From Saprospiraceae bacterium (lineage in GTDB: Bacteria; Bacteroidota; Bacteroidia; Chitinophagales; Saprospiraceae), in assembly GCA_016715405.1 (NCBI GenBank), contig JADKAE010000002.1:558001-622000 (forward strand): a DNA stretch of 64,000 bases, given 5' to 3'. The number at the start of each line of letters is the position of its first letter. Position 1 is the stretch's first letter. The notes beneath the pieces are model-generated. The model did not search any database, was not told the origin of the DNA, and was given only the letters and a program-made list of their open reading frames with translations. A program made the translations under genes and the position numbers. Positions 49,875-60,216 of this stretch are shown one piece after another.

Positions 49875-51131
49875 TTATTTACAATTTTTATAAAAATGGT
49901 CGATGTATCTGTTGAGTTCCATGAGGGTATTATCCGACATAAATTGCGAGTTCGCGATGTTGCGGTTCAATAAAATGATTTTATCTATTATGTCGGATTT
50001 TACTTCCGAACGCGCTTTCAGCCGCTCTACAAAAACCTCGTCAATATCGCGGCTCTGCAAATTGTAGCGCTCGCGCACGTGCAGAAAGAAAAGCTTGAGC
50101 ATCTGCATGGCCAATTGCCGGTGGTTGTTTTGTAAAAAATACAAACGCCCCATAATTTGCACAAATTCCAGCGAGGTGTTTTTGTTTTGGGCTAATACAG
50201 GGATGATGCGCTGTCTTCGTTTGCCGCGGAATACGAGGAATAATAAGGCCGCCAGCAAAAGCAAGTACCAGGCCCAGGTGAGCGACGGTTGCGACAGGAT
50301 ATACTGCAAAGGCCCCCGCCGGCTGAGCCGCTGGGAGTTGGCCGGCATCTGGGCTGCCATCTCGGGTACTTTGCTGTATTCGTCCCAATATACAGGCCCA
50401 TCGGGCAGATGGGCAAATACCTGCGAAGCGTATTTCCAGCCTGCTGCCTTGCACAAATGGTAGTTGGAAAAGGCCAACGGGGTGGCGTGCAGGTAAATGT
50501 ATCCTCGCTCGTAGGGAAGGCGGGCAAAGTTGGCCACCGAGTCATTGACGAATCCCAATTTGGCCCAGCCCTCGGATTCACAAAAATAACTGTCGGCAAT
50601 ATAATTCCACGCGTAATAGTCAATTCGATTGCCAACCACATAGGATAAAGAAAACGGCGCGCCTTTTAAATCCGGATGCGCCAGCGAAAGCCTCGCCAGC
50701 GTATCGCCGAAGTAGCTATATCCATCCCAACTCAAGCTATCGCAACTGGACGCATACAATTCCGTGACAAGGCTGTACGGCATGATTTTGCTGGACATAA
50801 ATACGTGGCCGCCCTGCCCGGCAAAAGCGAGCAGCCGCGAAACGTCGTTCTCCGACATATACGTAGCCGGTCCCACGAATACATAACTTGCCGGTTGTTC
50901 CAGATCTGCCGGCAAAGAAGCCGTCAGGCTGTCCTTGAGTATATGGAAATCCCCGCTTTTTGCCCGCTTTTTGAGCAGTTCAGCCAGCACTTGGGCGCCG
51001 TACGGGTCTTTGCTGGTTTGTTTATAAGTCTCTCGCCAGTTTAGTCTCTTTTCCGGCCACAATAGCATAAAGAGTATCGCCAGGGAAGCGATAAAAATGA
51101 CGCCGATGAGCAGTATTCGTTTATTTTTCAT
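49875..51131 (-). CDS. DUF4350-domain membrane protein
   Basis: 418 residues. One helix near the N-terminus (about 5-24) and one near 295-312 (WAWYLLLLAALLFLVF) flank a large exported domain, which begins with the DUF4350 pattern (SKDPYGAQVLAELLKKR ... YVFVGPATYMSENDVSRLLAFAGQGGHVFM), a GATase-like fold. A cytoplasmic helical tail follows. It overlaps the DUF4129 gene by 11 bp. Part of the MoxR operon; its exact role is unknown. Confidence 0.88.
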   Translation of the reverse strand: MKNKRILLIGVIFIASLAILFMLLWPEKRLNWRETYKQTSKDPYGAQVLAELLKKRAKSGDFHILKDSLTASLPADLEQPASYVFVGPATYMSENDVSRLLAFAGQGGHVFMSSKIMPYSLVTELYASSCDSLSWDGYSYFGDTLARLSLAHPDLKGAPFSLSYVVGNRIDYYAWNYIADSYFCESEGWAKLGFVNDSVANFARLPYERGYIYLHATPLAFSNYHLCKAAGWKYASQVFAHLPDGPVYWDEYSKVPEMAAQMPANSQRLSRRGPLQYILSQPSLTWAWYLLLLAALLFLVFRGKRRQRIIPVLAQNKNTSLEFVQIMGRLYFLQNNHRQLAMQMLKLFFLHVRERYNLQSRDIDEVFVERLKARSEVKSDIIDKIILLNRNIANSQFMSDNTLMELNRYIDHFYKNCK

Positions 51132-51867
51132 CGGCGGGCAGTTGGGTAGTTAGCGGGGCAAACAAGCCGGCGTATTGCTGGTAATGTTGCTGGGTGATGG
51201 GCTGGTCGCCGTACCATACCCACTCGTATACGGCAGTAGCCTGAGAAAAAGGCGTACCCAAAGCCGTCGGCCTCAGCTCGGCGAGAAATTCTTTGTTGGT
51301 TTTGTCTTTTTTCCAATGGATCAACTGCCGATGAGCCAGCGTTTGTAAAGCCCACAGGTAGTGCAGGCGGATGGCCAGCGCGTATTGCCGCTGCTGCAGC
51401 GCCTCCTGGATATAGGCTTCAAAAGGAGCCTCCAGCACTTCTTCTTCCAGCTTGTCGGGGTCGAGTACCAAACCCCGCATTTTGTCGATTCGCTTATTCG
51501 CAGGTATGCGGCTTTTACCAATAAAGTGGTAAAGTATGAATGCCAGGGCAAGGGCGCCCACCAAAATGATCATTACTTTGGCGACTGCGGGGTTTATTCC
51601 GCCCAGACCTGTATTAAATGTGCGCCGGTTTCTGGCCGGTTTTATTTTTTCATTAAAATCGAGGCCAGCAGTAGCTTTTTTCCAGTCTTTTTCGTCAAAT
51701 CCCGGGTTTTCAAGCGGCGCCGACTCGTAATCGCTTTGGGCGGCGCCTGACTGGCTGCGGGTAGATACGACGAATAGTAAAAGGCAGGCAGTTAATGCAA
51801 TTATTCGGCTGGAATAGCTGCTCGCATCCCAATCCCTAAACCCCATTATTTTTAAACTAATCGTCAT
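51121..51867 (-). CDS. DUF4129-domain membrane protein
   Basis: 248 residues. The signal-like segment (RIIALTACLLLFVVS), an exported linker, one transmembrane helix (about 95-117) and a cytoplasmic C-terminal domain with the DUF4129 ending (AVYEWVWYGD) define it. It overlaps both neighbours in the operon (11 bp each), which argues for a stable complex of the products. Confidence 0.88.
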   Translation of the reverse strand: MTISLKIMGFRDWDASSYSSRIIALTACLLLFVVSTRSQSGAAQSDYESAPLENPGFDEKDWKKATAGLDFNEKIKPARNRRTFNTGLGGINPAVAKVMIILVGALALAFILYHFIGKSRIPANKRIDKMRGLVLDPDKLEEEVLEAPFEAYIQEALQQRQYALAIRLHYLWALQTLAHRQLIHWKKDKTNKEFLAELRPTALGTPFSQATAVYEWVWYGDQPITQQHYQQYAGLFAPLTTQLPADEK

Positions 51868-53728
51868 ATTCCCTTTGATAAAATGCTTTCGCGCTCCATA
51901 CCTCGCAGGCGTTTGTTAGTGCCTGCAGACTTTCAATGCGGGCCTTCAAAGTACGCGCTTCCGTTATTTCTAACAATGTATAATATTGAAGCGCCATACC
52001 GGCAAAAAGTAGCGCCGCCATCCACATCATCAGGAAGATGTAAATATATGTAAGCGCGACTACTCCGATTTGGTCCATGGTACTCTGTTCAAAATTGAGC
52101 ACCCAACTCAACAAGCTGAAAAAGAACCAACCCAAACCCGTATTCAAAAGTGTGAGCATTAACAATCCCAATACCAGCATCAGCGAGATAAGCCCTAAAG
52201 TGCGAAAGTACTGCCCGCTCAATAGCCTAAACAACCGCGTCACCGATGCAATGATACCCCCTTTTTCGCGATAGGCGATGTACGTCCACAACATGATAAC
52301 AGGGAAAAGTCCCCATACCAATAATACGGTGTAGCCGTTTTGGGTGTATAAGATGACCTCAAGCAGGGCGGCGCCCAGTGCACAGATGAATATCGACTGC
52401 CACCAGGTTTTTTTATCGGAAGGCGCTATCTTTTCTTCTTTGAGTAAGCCTTCGAAAACCCCTACTGCTACTAAAGTCAGGACGAACCATGCCATAACCG
52501 GGGCCAACGCAGAATTGATGCCGAGAAAACTGCCCCATCAGGATCACCGGAAAAAACATGTCGGAGGGAAAAGAAAATACCTGATCGGGGCTTACCCGCA
52601 AAAATGAAAACGACAAAGTATACAATAGCGCCGCGACCAGCATAGAGGCAACAATTTTCCGAAGCGCTTTTAAGTAGCAAAATAGCATCGGCCAAAATCT
52701 CTCCCGAAGGTTTTATTTGGGTAAAATTGAGGTGCAGCATATCATCGGGCGGTATCCGCGCATCGCGTATGGGCGCATCGAAGCCGATACGCGATTTCAT
52801 CCAGGGGTACCACACAAAATAGACCAGCACCACCAGCAGGCATACGACGATAAAAAAGCCGCGCGCCACATCGGGTAGGTCGGTATGGCGGGTGAGGTAT
52901 CCTTCGATAAAACCCGCTACTATAAACAGCGGCGCAATGCCTACCATGATCTTGATACCGCGCCGCGCCGACCGCTGAAAAGCCTGCATCCGGGTATACG
53001 TGCCGGGAAATAACAGTCCCTGCCCCATCGTAATGCCCGCCGCGCCCGCAATAACGATGGCCGAAATCTCAAGCGCGCCGTGCATCCAAATGGTGAGAAA
53101 AGACTCCCAAAACAATCCCCGTTCGATAAAAAAGTATTGAAAAGCGCCCACCATCACGCCGTTATACAGCAAAAGGGCGATACTGCCTATAGAAAAAAAT
53201 ACGCCGAGCACAAAAGTGAGAAACGACACGTATATGTTATTGACCGTGATGCCCAGCGTCATGCCGAATTCGCCGCGCTGCTTGTATACCCGCATGGGAT
53301 CGCCCGAACGGATATTTTCTTCGGTCATTTGCACATAGTCCTCGCCCAGGATGACCGCGGCAAAATCGGGGTCCATCGCACACGACAACATGCCGATGGC
53401 CATGGCCAGGGCAAATACGAAAAATGAAAGCCGAAAAGCCTGGCGAGATTCATACACCAGGTGGGGCAACTCGTCGGTCCAGAAGGTGATCAACCTATGG
53501 CGCTGCGATTTGCGGTTGCGGTAAATGCTCAGAAAAATGCGTTGCGCCAGGCCGTTGAGGTATACGCGAACCGAACGATTGGGGTAAAAGGTGCGGGAAT
53601 ACGACAGGTCGTCGGTGACCTGGATGAACAATTCGTTCAGGTTATCGGGATTTTTGTAGGGGCTTTCTAATACCCGCTCCAATTCCTCCCACTTGGGTTG
53701 ATTTTGTTCTATAAATTTCGTTTCGCAT
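51857..53728 (-). CDS. SpoIIM-type membrane protein with C-terminal membrane domain, several frameshifts
   Basis: The first frame (to 52477) gives a SpoIIM-like protein: FIEQNQPKWEELERVL at the start, then several membrane helices with SFLTFVLGVFFSIGS and WMHGALEISAIVIAGAAG. It runs on in DMLHLNFTQIKPSGEILADAILLLK. With two extra A (near 52655-52658 and 52668-52671, plus-strand T runs) this continues KRFGKIVASMLVAALLYTLSFSF in a second frame. With two more bases at 52526-52529 it continues GINSALAPVMAWFVLTLVAVG in the third frame to the stop at 51857. I therefore read one gene of about 620 residues, though two genes are possible. The start region is also disturbed: ATG 53728 is out of frame by one base. 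Confidence 0.65.
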
Positions 53729-53738
53729 ATTTTTACTT

Positions 53739-53784
53739 TGCTACCGGTCGAACGGCTGGCAAACCGTCCGACCGGTAGCAAAAC
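53739..53784. repeat. Inverted repeat at the SpoIIM start
   Basis: Arms tttgctaccggtcgaacgg (53737-53755) and ccgtccgaccggtagcaaa (53764-53782), one mismatch, 8-base loop. It lies 10 bp before the likely start codon and would sit in the 5' leader of the operon mRNA. Confidence 0.8.
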
Positions 53785-53835
53785 TAAGAAAATCAAGTAT
53801 CTTTTGATTATACAAAATAATTAAAACAAAACACC

Positions 53836-55586
53836 GTGAAACCACACACCTCCTAACTTATACCATCGCCGGCACCATCGCCCTTTGGGGACTTGCCTGC
53901 AAAAGAAAACCACCTGTCGACGCAAATAGGTTCTCCTTTTCGGTGACCTACCCGGCTGACAAAGCCGCCGCCCAACCTTCGACGGCCGCCTGCTGGTGAT
54001 GCTCGCCACCAACGACAAGTCCGAACCACGATTCCAAATAGAAGACGGCTTGAATACCCAGCTCGCATTCGGCGTAAACGTAGAAGGCTGGAAAGCCGGC
54101 GAAACCCGCATACTGGACTCCACAGCCTTCGGGTATCCTTATACCAAACTAAGCGACATACCTCCCGGTGAATACTACGTGCAAGCCCTCTTGCACAAAT
54201 ACGAAACCTTCAAACGCGCCGACGGCCATACCGTGAAGCTACCCATGGACCGCGGCGAGGGCCAACAGTGGAACCTGGCGCCCGGCAACCTGTACAGCAA
54301 ACCCGTCAAAATGCGCATCGACCCGGCCTCACCGCAGCAAATCGAACTGGTCATGGATCAGGAAATCGCCCCCATCGAGCCGCCCAAAGACAGCAAATAC
54401 GTAAAACACGTGCGCATTCGAAGCAAACTGCTCCAGCGACTTCTGGGGCCGCGATATGTTCCTGGGCGCCCACGTGCTCCTGCCCGAGGGCTGGGATTCG
54501 CACCCCAATGTAACATACCCCCTCGCAGTGTTTCATGGCCATTTCCCTGCCGACCTCAGCAGCTGGCGCACCACGCCCGCTGATACTCCCACTCCCTGCG
54601 TATATAGCGAACGGTTTAGCCTCGACTGCTACAACCACATCCAGGAAAAAGAAGCCTATCGCTTTTACCAGTTGTGGACCGGCCCCGGTTTCCCCCGGGT
54701 GATCGCCATTGAAATCCAACACGCCAACCCCTATTACGACGACTCCTATGCCGTCAACTCGGCCAACCTGGGGCCTTACGGCGACGCCATCACCCGCGAA
54801 CTCATTCCCTATATCGAACAGCAATACCGCGGTATCGGCCAGGGCTGGGCGCGGTTCCTCTACGGCGGCTCTACCGGCGGCTGGGAAGCCCTGGCAGCCC
54901 AGGTTTTCTACCCCGACGACTACAACGGCTGCTACGCCGCCTGCCCCGACCCCATCGACTTCAGGGCCTATTGCCTCGTGAATATTTATGATGATAAAAA
55001 TGCCTATTATTACGACAGCGAATTTAAACGCATTGAGCGCCCCGCCCATCGCAATTATTTGGGCCAAATTCAAGCCACTACCCGCGAGACCTGCTACCGC
55101 GAACTGGCCCTGGGCGACAAAAGCCGCTCCGGACAGCAGTGGGATATCTGGGAAGCCGTGTATTCTCCCATCGGCGCCGATGGCTATCCCAAACCCATTT
55201 GGAACAAGCTGACCGGAGAAATCGACAAAGAAGTGGCCGCCTATTGGCGCGAAAACTACGACCTGGCCTATATCCTCAAGCGCGACTGGTCCAGCCTGGG
55301 GCCCAAACTGCGCGGCAAAATCCACTTGTATTGCGGCGATATGGACAATTACTACCTCAACAATGCCGTATACCTCCTGGAAGATTTTCTCAAAGAAACA
55401 ACCGATCCCCATTACGACGGCGAAGTAGACTACGGCGACCGCGCCGAACACTGCTGGAATGGCGACCACCAGAACCCCATCGCCATTTCACGCCTGCGTT
55501 ATCACGAAATGTTTATCAAAAAATGGACGGCAGAAGTGCGCAATCGAGCCCCTAAAGGCGCCGATTTGAAATCCTGGCTGTATTAA
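53836..55586 (+). CDS. Esterase-like lipoprotein (PF00756 type), three frameshifts
   Basis: About 580 residues once rejoined. A GTG at 53836 starts a lipoprotein signal (LLTYTIAGTIALWGLACK) if one C is added at 53846-53850; a second frame begins when one T is added at 53978-53979 (AAQPFDGRLLVMLATNDKSE); a third when one C of 54433-54434 is removed (RSKLLSDFWGRDMFLGAHVLLPEGWDSH). The C-terminal 380 residues are an alpha/beta hydrolase with the nucleophile in GGSTGGWEAL and the His near YGDRAEHCWNGDH. The N-terminal 190 residues are a beta-sandwich. It is likely a surface or periplasmic hydrolase of unknown substrate. Confidence 0.75.
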
Positions 55587-55832
55587 TCTGTTTCTGCCCC
55601 GGCCATCAATTTCTTTAAGATTATTTCCTAAAAACGGCAATAACAAGAATTTTCTTTCTTCTCTAAAGGCACGTACTGGAATATTTGCTATCGAATGCCT
55701 CGCTCCTGCATTCGTAACTGCTTGTTTTTCAGTGTTTGAAATGCAAGTTTTATTATCAAAAAAAGCAAATCCAATTTCCTTAAACGAAACAAAGTACATA
55801 CCTTTGCACCGGCTTTTGAAAACCCTTTATCA
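55587..55832. other. Intergenic region before the ATP synthase operon
   Basis: Holds a hairpin cgaatgc/gcattcg (55693-55715) without a strong U-run, possibly ending the esterase transcript, and the promoter at 55799. Nothing else is evident. Confidence 0.5.
55799..55806 (+). promoter_or_regulatory. Bacteroidota -7 box TACCTTTG for the atp operon
   Basis: A perfect box 26 bp before the atpB ATG. Confidence 0.65.
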
Positions 55833-57118
55833 ATGGTTAGAGTGAATCGCAAAATCAGCTTTGTGTGGGCTATAGCAGCCGGGTTATTGTGGGCGGCATC
55901 GCCTCTATTCGCACAAGAACACGGACAGGAGCAAAACGGGCATACCACCGAAGAAACGCACGAAACCCATAGCGAAGGCCATGGCGAATCGGATGGTTAC
56001 GACGCGGTGGGCACGGTGATGAACCACATTGCCGATGCCAACGAATTTCACGTGTGGTACAATGTCCATATTCCACTGCCTTGCTTCCTGTACGCTCCTG
56101 AGCAAGGCTGGTCGTTTTTCTCCTCTGACAAATTTGAGCACGGCCACAAAGCCATTGACGGTTATGTGCTCAACCACGGCCGCGTAAACCGCGTAGCCGA
56201 CCCCGCTTTCCCCAAAGGCGAAGTACACATCGAGGGTATCACCCACGAGAAAGATACCGTCCTTAAGGCCGGCAAAGAAAAAGTAGTCGACGTGTATTTC
56301 GCCACCTACGAAGGCAAATCGTGGCGCCTCGACAAGCCCAGCACGCTCGACGGCGGCTTTTTGGGCGGGGGGTTAACCTCGTTTTACGATTTCTCTTTTA
56401 CCAAAAACGTCTTTACGATGTTGCTGGCGGCCGTCCTGCTCGTTTTCTTATTTACTGCGGTAGCCCGCGGATATCGCCGCAACGAGGGCAAAGCGCCCAG
56501 CGGTATCCAGTCGTTTTCGAGCCGTTTTTTGTGTTTATCCGCGACGAAGTATCCAAGCCCATGATTGGCGAAAAGCACTACGAACGCTTCCAGCCTTATA
56601 TCATGACCTTGTTTTTCTTTATATTGTTCTGCAACCTGCTGGGGTTGGTACCGTTTTTTCCGGGTAGCTCCAACGTAACCGGCAACTTGGCTGTAACGCT
56701 TACCCTGGCGGTTTTCACCTTTCTCGTGGTGAGCCTCAACGGCAACAAACACTACTGGGAGCACGTATTCTGGATGCCCGGCATCCCGGCATGGGTAAAA
56801 ATCATCCTTACGCCGGTAGAAATCCTGGGTTTGTTCCTCCGTCCCTTCTCACTCATGATACGATTGTTTGCCAATATATCGGCCGGGCACATCATTATAT
56901 TGAGCCTCATCGGTCTTATTTTCCTTTTTGGTAAAAACGGGGAATCTGTAGGAGGAGCTGTAGCAGGCGGCATTATCGGCGGCTTGTTTACTGTTTTTAT
57001 GAACCTTATTGAATTGCTTGTGGCGTTTTTGCAGGCGTTTATCTTCTCTATACTGACCGCCTCTTATATAGGTTCGGCAGTAGAAGATCACCACCACGGG
57101 CACGAAGAAGCGCATTAA
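55833..57118 (+). CDS. atpB: ATP synthase F0 subunit a, frameshifted
   Basis: The proton channel subunit. As usual in Bacteroidota it has a signal peptide (ending LFAQ) and a long His/Glu-rich exported N-terminal part before the membrane domain. The key Arg is in LFLRPFSLMIRLFANISAGH. The first frame stops at 56564. Adding one T to the T4 run at 56514-56517 gives IQSFFEPFFVFIRDEVSKPMIGEKHYE and restores one protein of about 428 residues ending DHHHGHEEAH. It is the first gene of the atpBEFHAG operon. Confidence 0.93.
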
Positions 57119-57149
57119 AATATTTTTTTACACCAATAAATATCTCACA

Positions 57150-57344
57150 ATGGGAGCAATTGGAGCTGGAATCGCAGCATTGGGTGCAGGCCTCGGCGTA
57201 GGTCTGATCGGTAGCCAGGCTATGGCCGCTATCGCTCGTCAGCCGGAAGCTGCCAACGACATTCGCGCTAACATGATCTTGACCGCAGCCCTCGTGGAAG
57301 GCGCCGCGCTGTTCGCTATCGTTGTTGGCCTGTTGGCCGGTTAA
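57150..57344 (+). CDS. atpE: ATP synthase F0 subunit c
   Basis: 64 residues, two helices. The ion-binding Glu is in AALVEGAALFAIV and the polar loop is ARQPEAAND. The sodium-type pattern (EST after the Glu) is absent, so a proton ring is likely. Confidence 0.95.
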   Translation: MGAIGAGIAALGAGLGVGLIGSQAMAAIARQPEAANDIRANMILTAALVEGAALFAIVVGLLAG

Positions 57345-57359
57345 TGCACCGAAAAATCA

Positions 57360-57403
57360 GGCCGGGAATGCAGCGGTTGGCTGCCTGACCGGCCGCCCTT
57401 TTT
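57360..57403 (+). terminator. Hairpin with U-run between atpE and atpF
   Basis: Outer stem ggccgg/ccggcc (57360-57365, 57389-57394), inner stem gcagc/gctgc, then T5 at 57399-57403. It may act as a partial terminator or an RNA-processing and stability element that raises c-subunit expression. Confidence 0.6.
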
Positions 57404-57427
57404 AACCTTTATTATTAAAGATTTGCT

Positions 57428-57949
57428 ATGACCGCGATATTTTTTCTTGCCGACTTCTCTGTAATCAAACCCGATCCGGGTCTGATTCTCTGGACTTCGC
57501 TGATTTTTATTTTCCTGTGGTTTTTCCTCGGTAAAATGGCCTTCCGCCCCATTCAGCAAGCCCTCAAGAAAAGGGAACAAGACATCCAAAGTTCGCTGGA
57601 TGAAGCTAAACACGCCCGCCAGGAAATGGCCAACCTGAAGGCTGAAAACGAAAAGCTGCTGGCTGAAGCCCGCGAAGAACGCACCCGCATGCTGAAAGAA
57701 GCCAAAGAAGCCGGCGATAATATTATCAATAAGGCCAAGGAGAAAGCCAAAGAAGAAGCCGTACTGATCATGGCCAGCGCCAAACAGGAAATCCAAAATC
57801 AACGCATGGCGCTTATCACCGATCTGAAAAACCAGATAGGCCTCCTCGCTATCGACGTGGCGGAGAAGGTACTCCGCAAAGAATTAAAACAGGATTCCGA
57901 GCAGACCAAGTACATCAATACGCTCGTAGACGAAATTAAACTCAACTAA
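57428..57949 (+). CDS. atpF: ATP synthase F0 subunit b
   Basis: 173 residues. One N-terminal membrane helix (about 18-38, LILWTSLIFIFLWFFLG) and a long charged coiled coil (40-150) that forms the peripheral stalk. It ends 5 bp before atpH. The annotated ATG at 57428 gives the usual family length. Confidence 0.94.
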   Translation: MTAIFFLADFSVIKPDPGLILWTSLIFIFLWFFLGKMAFRPIQQALKKREQDIQSSLDEAKHARQEMANLKAENEKLLAEAREERTRMLKEAKEAGDNIINKAKEKAKEEAVLIMASAKQEIQNQRMALITDLKNQIGLLAIDVAEKVLRKELKQDSEQTKYINTLVDEIKLN

Positions 57950-57954
57950 GCGCC

Positions 57955-58524
57955 ATGTCGGTACAAAGAATCGCATCTCGCTACGCCAAGTCGCTACTCG
58001 ACCTGGCTGTCGACCAAAATAAACTGGAGCGCATACTCGAGGATGTACAGTCATTCCAGGAAGTATCGAAAATTCGCGATTTTAAGTTGATGATTAAAAG
58101 TCCGGTTATCCATGCCGCTAAAAAGGCGGATATCATGACGAAGCTCTTTGGCGATAAATACGACAAACTGACGATGGCTTTTCTGCACATTTTGTGCACC
58201 AAAAACCGCGAAGCTTATCTACCCGAAATCGCCGCCGAATACATCGATCAATACAAAAAGCTCAAACGAATCTCCGAAGTGAAGATCATTTCAGCCAATC
58301 CGCTGAGCGATGCCGCAGTGAAGGCTATTCACGATAAACTGAAGTCGAGCAGCTACACGAATGACAACGTTGTAATCACTACCGAAGTAGACCCCGGTCT
58401 GATCGGCGGTTTTGTCATTCAGTTTGACGACAAACTCTACGATGCCAGCATTGCCAATAAACTCAACGATCTTCGCAAAGAGTTTGACGAAAACCTGTAC
58501 ATCTCGCAAATCATGGCCCGCTAA
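57955..58524 (+). CDS. atpH: ATP synthase F1 subunit delta
   Basis: 189 residues; begins VQRIASRYAKSLLDLA, the standard OSCP/delta start, and ends with the conserved DPGLIGGFVIQFDDKLYDASIANKLNDLRKEF block. It links the stalk b subunits to the alpha3beta3 head. Confidence 0.95.
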   Translation: MSVQRIASRYAKSLLDLAVDQNKLERILEDVQSFQEVSKIRDFKLMIKSPVIHAAKKADIMTKLFGDKYDKLTMAFLHILCTKNREAYLPEIAAEYIDQYKKLKRISEVKIISANPLSDAAVKAIHDKLKSSSYTNDNVVITTEVDPGLIGGFVIQFDDKLYDASIANKLNDLRKEFDENLYISQIMAR

Positions 58525-58587
58525 CCGGGCTTTGGGGTGTTTTAATATGTTGTAAATTCCATTTTAACGATTCAAATATCTTTCGAT

Positions 58588-60192
58588 ATGGTAGATGTTA
58601 AACCCGATGAAATATCAGCGATACTGAAACAACAGCTATCTGGTTTCAGCTCGGCAGCCGAACTCGAAGAGTACGGCACCGTACTACAGGTGGGCGACGG
58701 TATCGCCCGCGTTTACGGCCTCAACAAAGCACAGGCCGGCGAATTGGTGGAGTTTGAATCCGGCGTACAAGCTATCGTGCTTAACCTCGAAGAGGACAAC
58801 GTGGGCGTGGTTCTCATGGGCGCCAGCGACGGCATCCGCGAAGGCTCGCGCGTGCACCGCACCGGCAAAATCGCTTCTATCTCCGTAGGCGAAGGATATG
58901 TGGGTCGCGTAGTGAACCCCCTCGGCCTGCCTATCGATGGCAAAGGCGAGATCACCGGCACGAAATACGAAATGCCCCTCGAACGCAAAGCCCCCGGCGT
59001 TATTTTCCGCCAACCGGTTAGCGAACCGCTCCAAACAGGTATCAAAGCTATCGACGCGATGATCCCTATCGGCCGCGGCCAGCGCGAATTGATTATCGGC
59101 GACCGCCAGACGGGTAAAACGGCTATCGCCCTCGATACGATTATTAACCAGCGCGAATTCTACGAACGCGGCACCCCAGTATACTGCATCTACGTAGCTT
59201 CAGGCCAAAAAGCCTCTACGGTTGCTCAAGTGGCCCGCACCCTCGAAGAAAACGGCGCCATGGCTTATACGATTATCGTCTCCGCTTCGGCTTCCGACCC
59301 GGCGCCCCTGCAGTTCTTCGCACCTTTTGCCGGCGCCGCTATCGGCGAATTCTTCCGCGATACAGGCCGCCCCGCACTTATCGTGTACGATGACCTCTCC
59401 AAGCAAGCCGTAGCCTACCGCGAGGTGTCGCTGCTGTTGCGCCGCCCTCCTGGACGCGAAGCATACCCCGGCGATGTGTTCTACCTCCACTCTCGCCTGC
59501 TCGAACGCGCAGCTAAGGTGATAGCCAACGATGAGATTGCCCGCAATATGAACGACCTGCCCGATTCGCTCAAAAATGCCAAAGACAAGCAGGGCAACCC
59601 ACTGGTAAAAGGTGGCGGCTCGCTTACGGCATTGCCCATCATCGAAACCCAGGCCGCCGACGTATCGGCTTATATCCCGACCAACGTGATCTCTATTACC
59701 GACGGTCAGATATTCCTCGAAACCAACCTCTTTAACGCCGGTATCCGCCCAGCTATCAACGTGGGTATCTCGGTATCGAGGGTTGGCGGCAACGCCCAGA
59801 TCAAGTCGATGAAAAAGGTGTCAGGTACACTCAAACTCGACCAGGCTCAGTACCGCGAATTGGAAGCTTTCTCTAAGTTCGGCTCCGACCTCGACGCCTC
59901 TACTACCGCTGTACTTGAAAAAGGCAAACGCAACGTGGAAATCCTGAAACAGCCGCAGTATTCGCCCGTTTCGGTAGAAAAACAGGTGGCTATCATCTAC
60001 CTCGGCACCCAGGGCAGACTGCGCGATGTGCCAGTTAATAAAATACGCGAATTCGAGGAAATCTTCTTGCTGAAATTGGAGCAACTCCACCCCGATGTGC
60101 TCATTAACTTCAGGGATGGCAAACTCGAAAAAGCAGACCTGCAACTAGTAGAAAAACTGGCCGGAGAATTGTCGGCCCAGTATAAGAAATAA
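58588..60192 (+). CDS. atpA: ATP synthase F1 subunit alpha
   Basis: 534 residues. Walker A is GDRQTGKTAIA; the alpha signature PAINVGISVSRVG and the LLRRPPGREAYPGDVFYLHSR block are intact, with no frame break. 63 bp after atpH. Non-catalytic nucleotide-binding subunit of F1. Confidence 0.98.
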   Translation: MVDVKPDEISAILKQQLSGFSSAAELEEYGTVLQVGDGIARVYGLNKAQAGELVEFESGVQAIVLNLEEDNVGVVLMGASDGIREGSRVHRTGKIASISVGEGYVGRVVNPLGLPIDGKGEITGTKYEMPLERKAPGVIFRQPVSEPLQTGIKAIDAMIPIGRGQRELIIGDRQTGKTAIALDTIINQREFYERGTPVYCIYVASGQKASTVAQVARTLEENGAMAYTIIVSASASDPAPLQFFAPFAGAAIGEFFRDTGRPALIVYDDLSKQAVAYREVSLLLRRPPGREAYPGDVFYLHSRLLERAAKVIANDEIARNMNDLPDSLKNAKDKQGNPLVKGGGSLTALPIIETQAADVSAYIPTNVISITDGQIFLETNLFNAGIRPAINVGISVSRVGGNAQIKSMKKVSGTLKLDQAQYRELEAFSKFGSDLDASTTAVLEKGKRNVEILKQPQYSPVSVEKQVAIIYLGTQGRLRDVPVNKIREFEEIFLLKLEQLHPDVLINFRDGKLEKADLQLVEKLAGELSAQYKK

Positions 60193-60216
60193 TCGTTCTT
60201 AAATGTCATCAATCCA

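Noticed and set aside
55833..57118. Programmed ribosomal frameshift in atpB
   Set aside because: No slippery heptamer with a following pseudoknot is evident, and the same kind of T-run loss occurs in about 27 other places; a sequence error is simpler.
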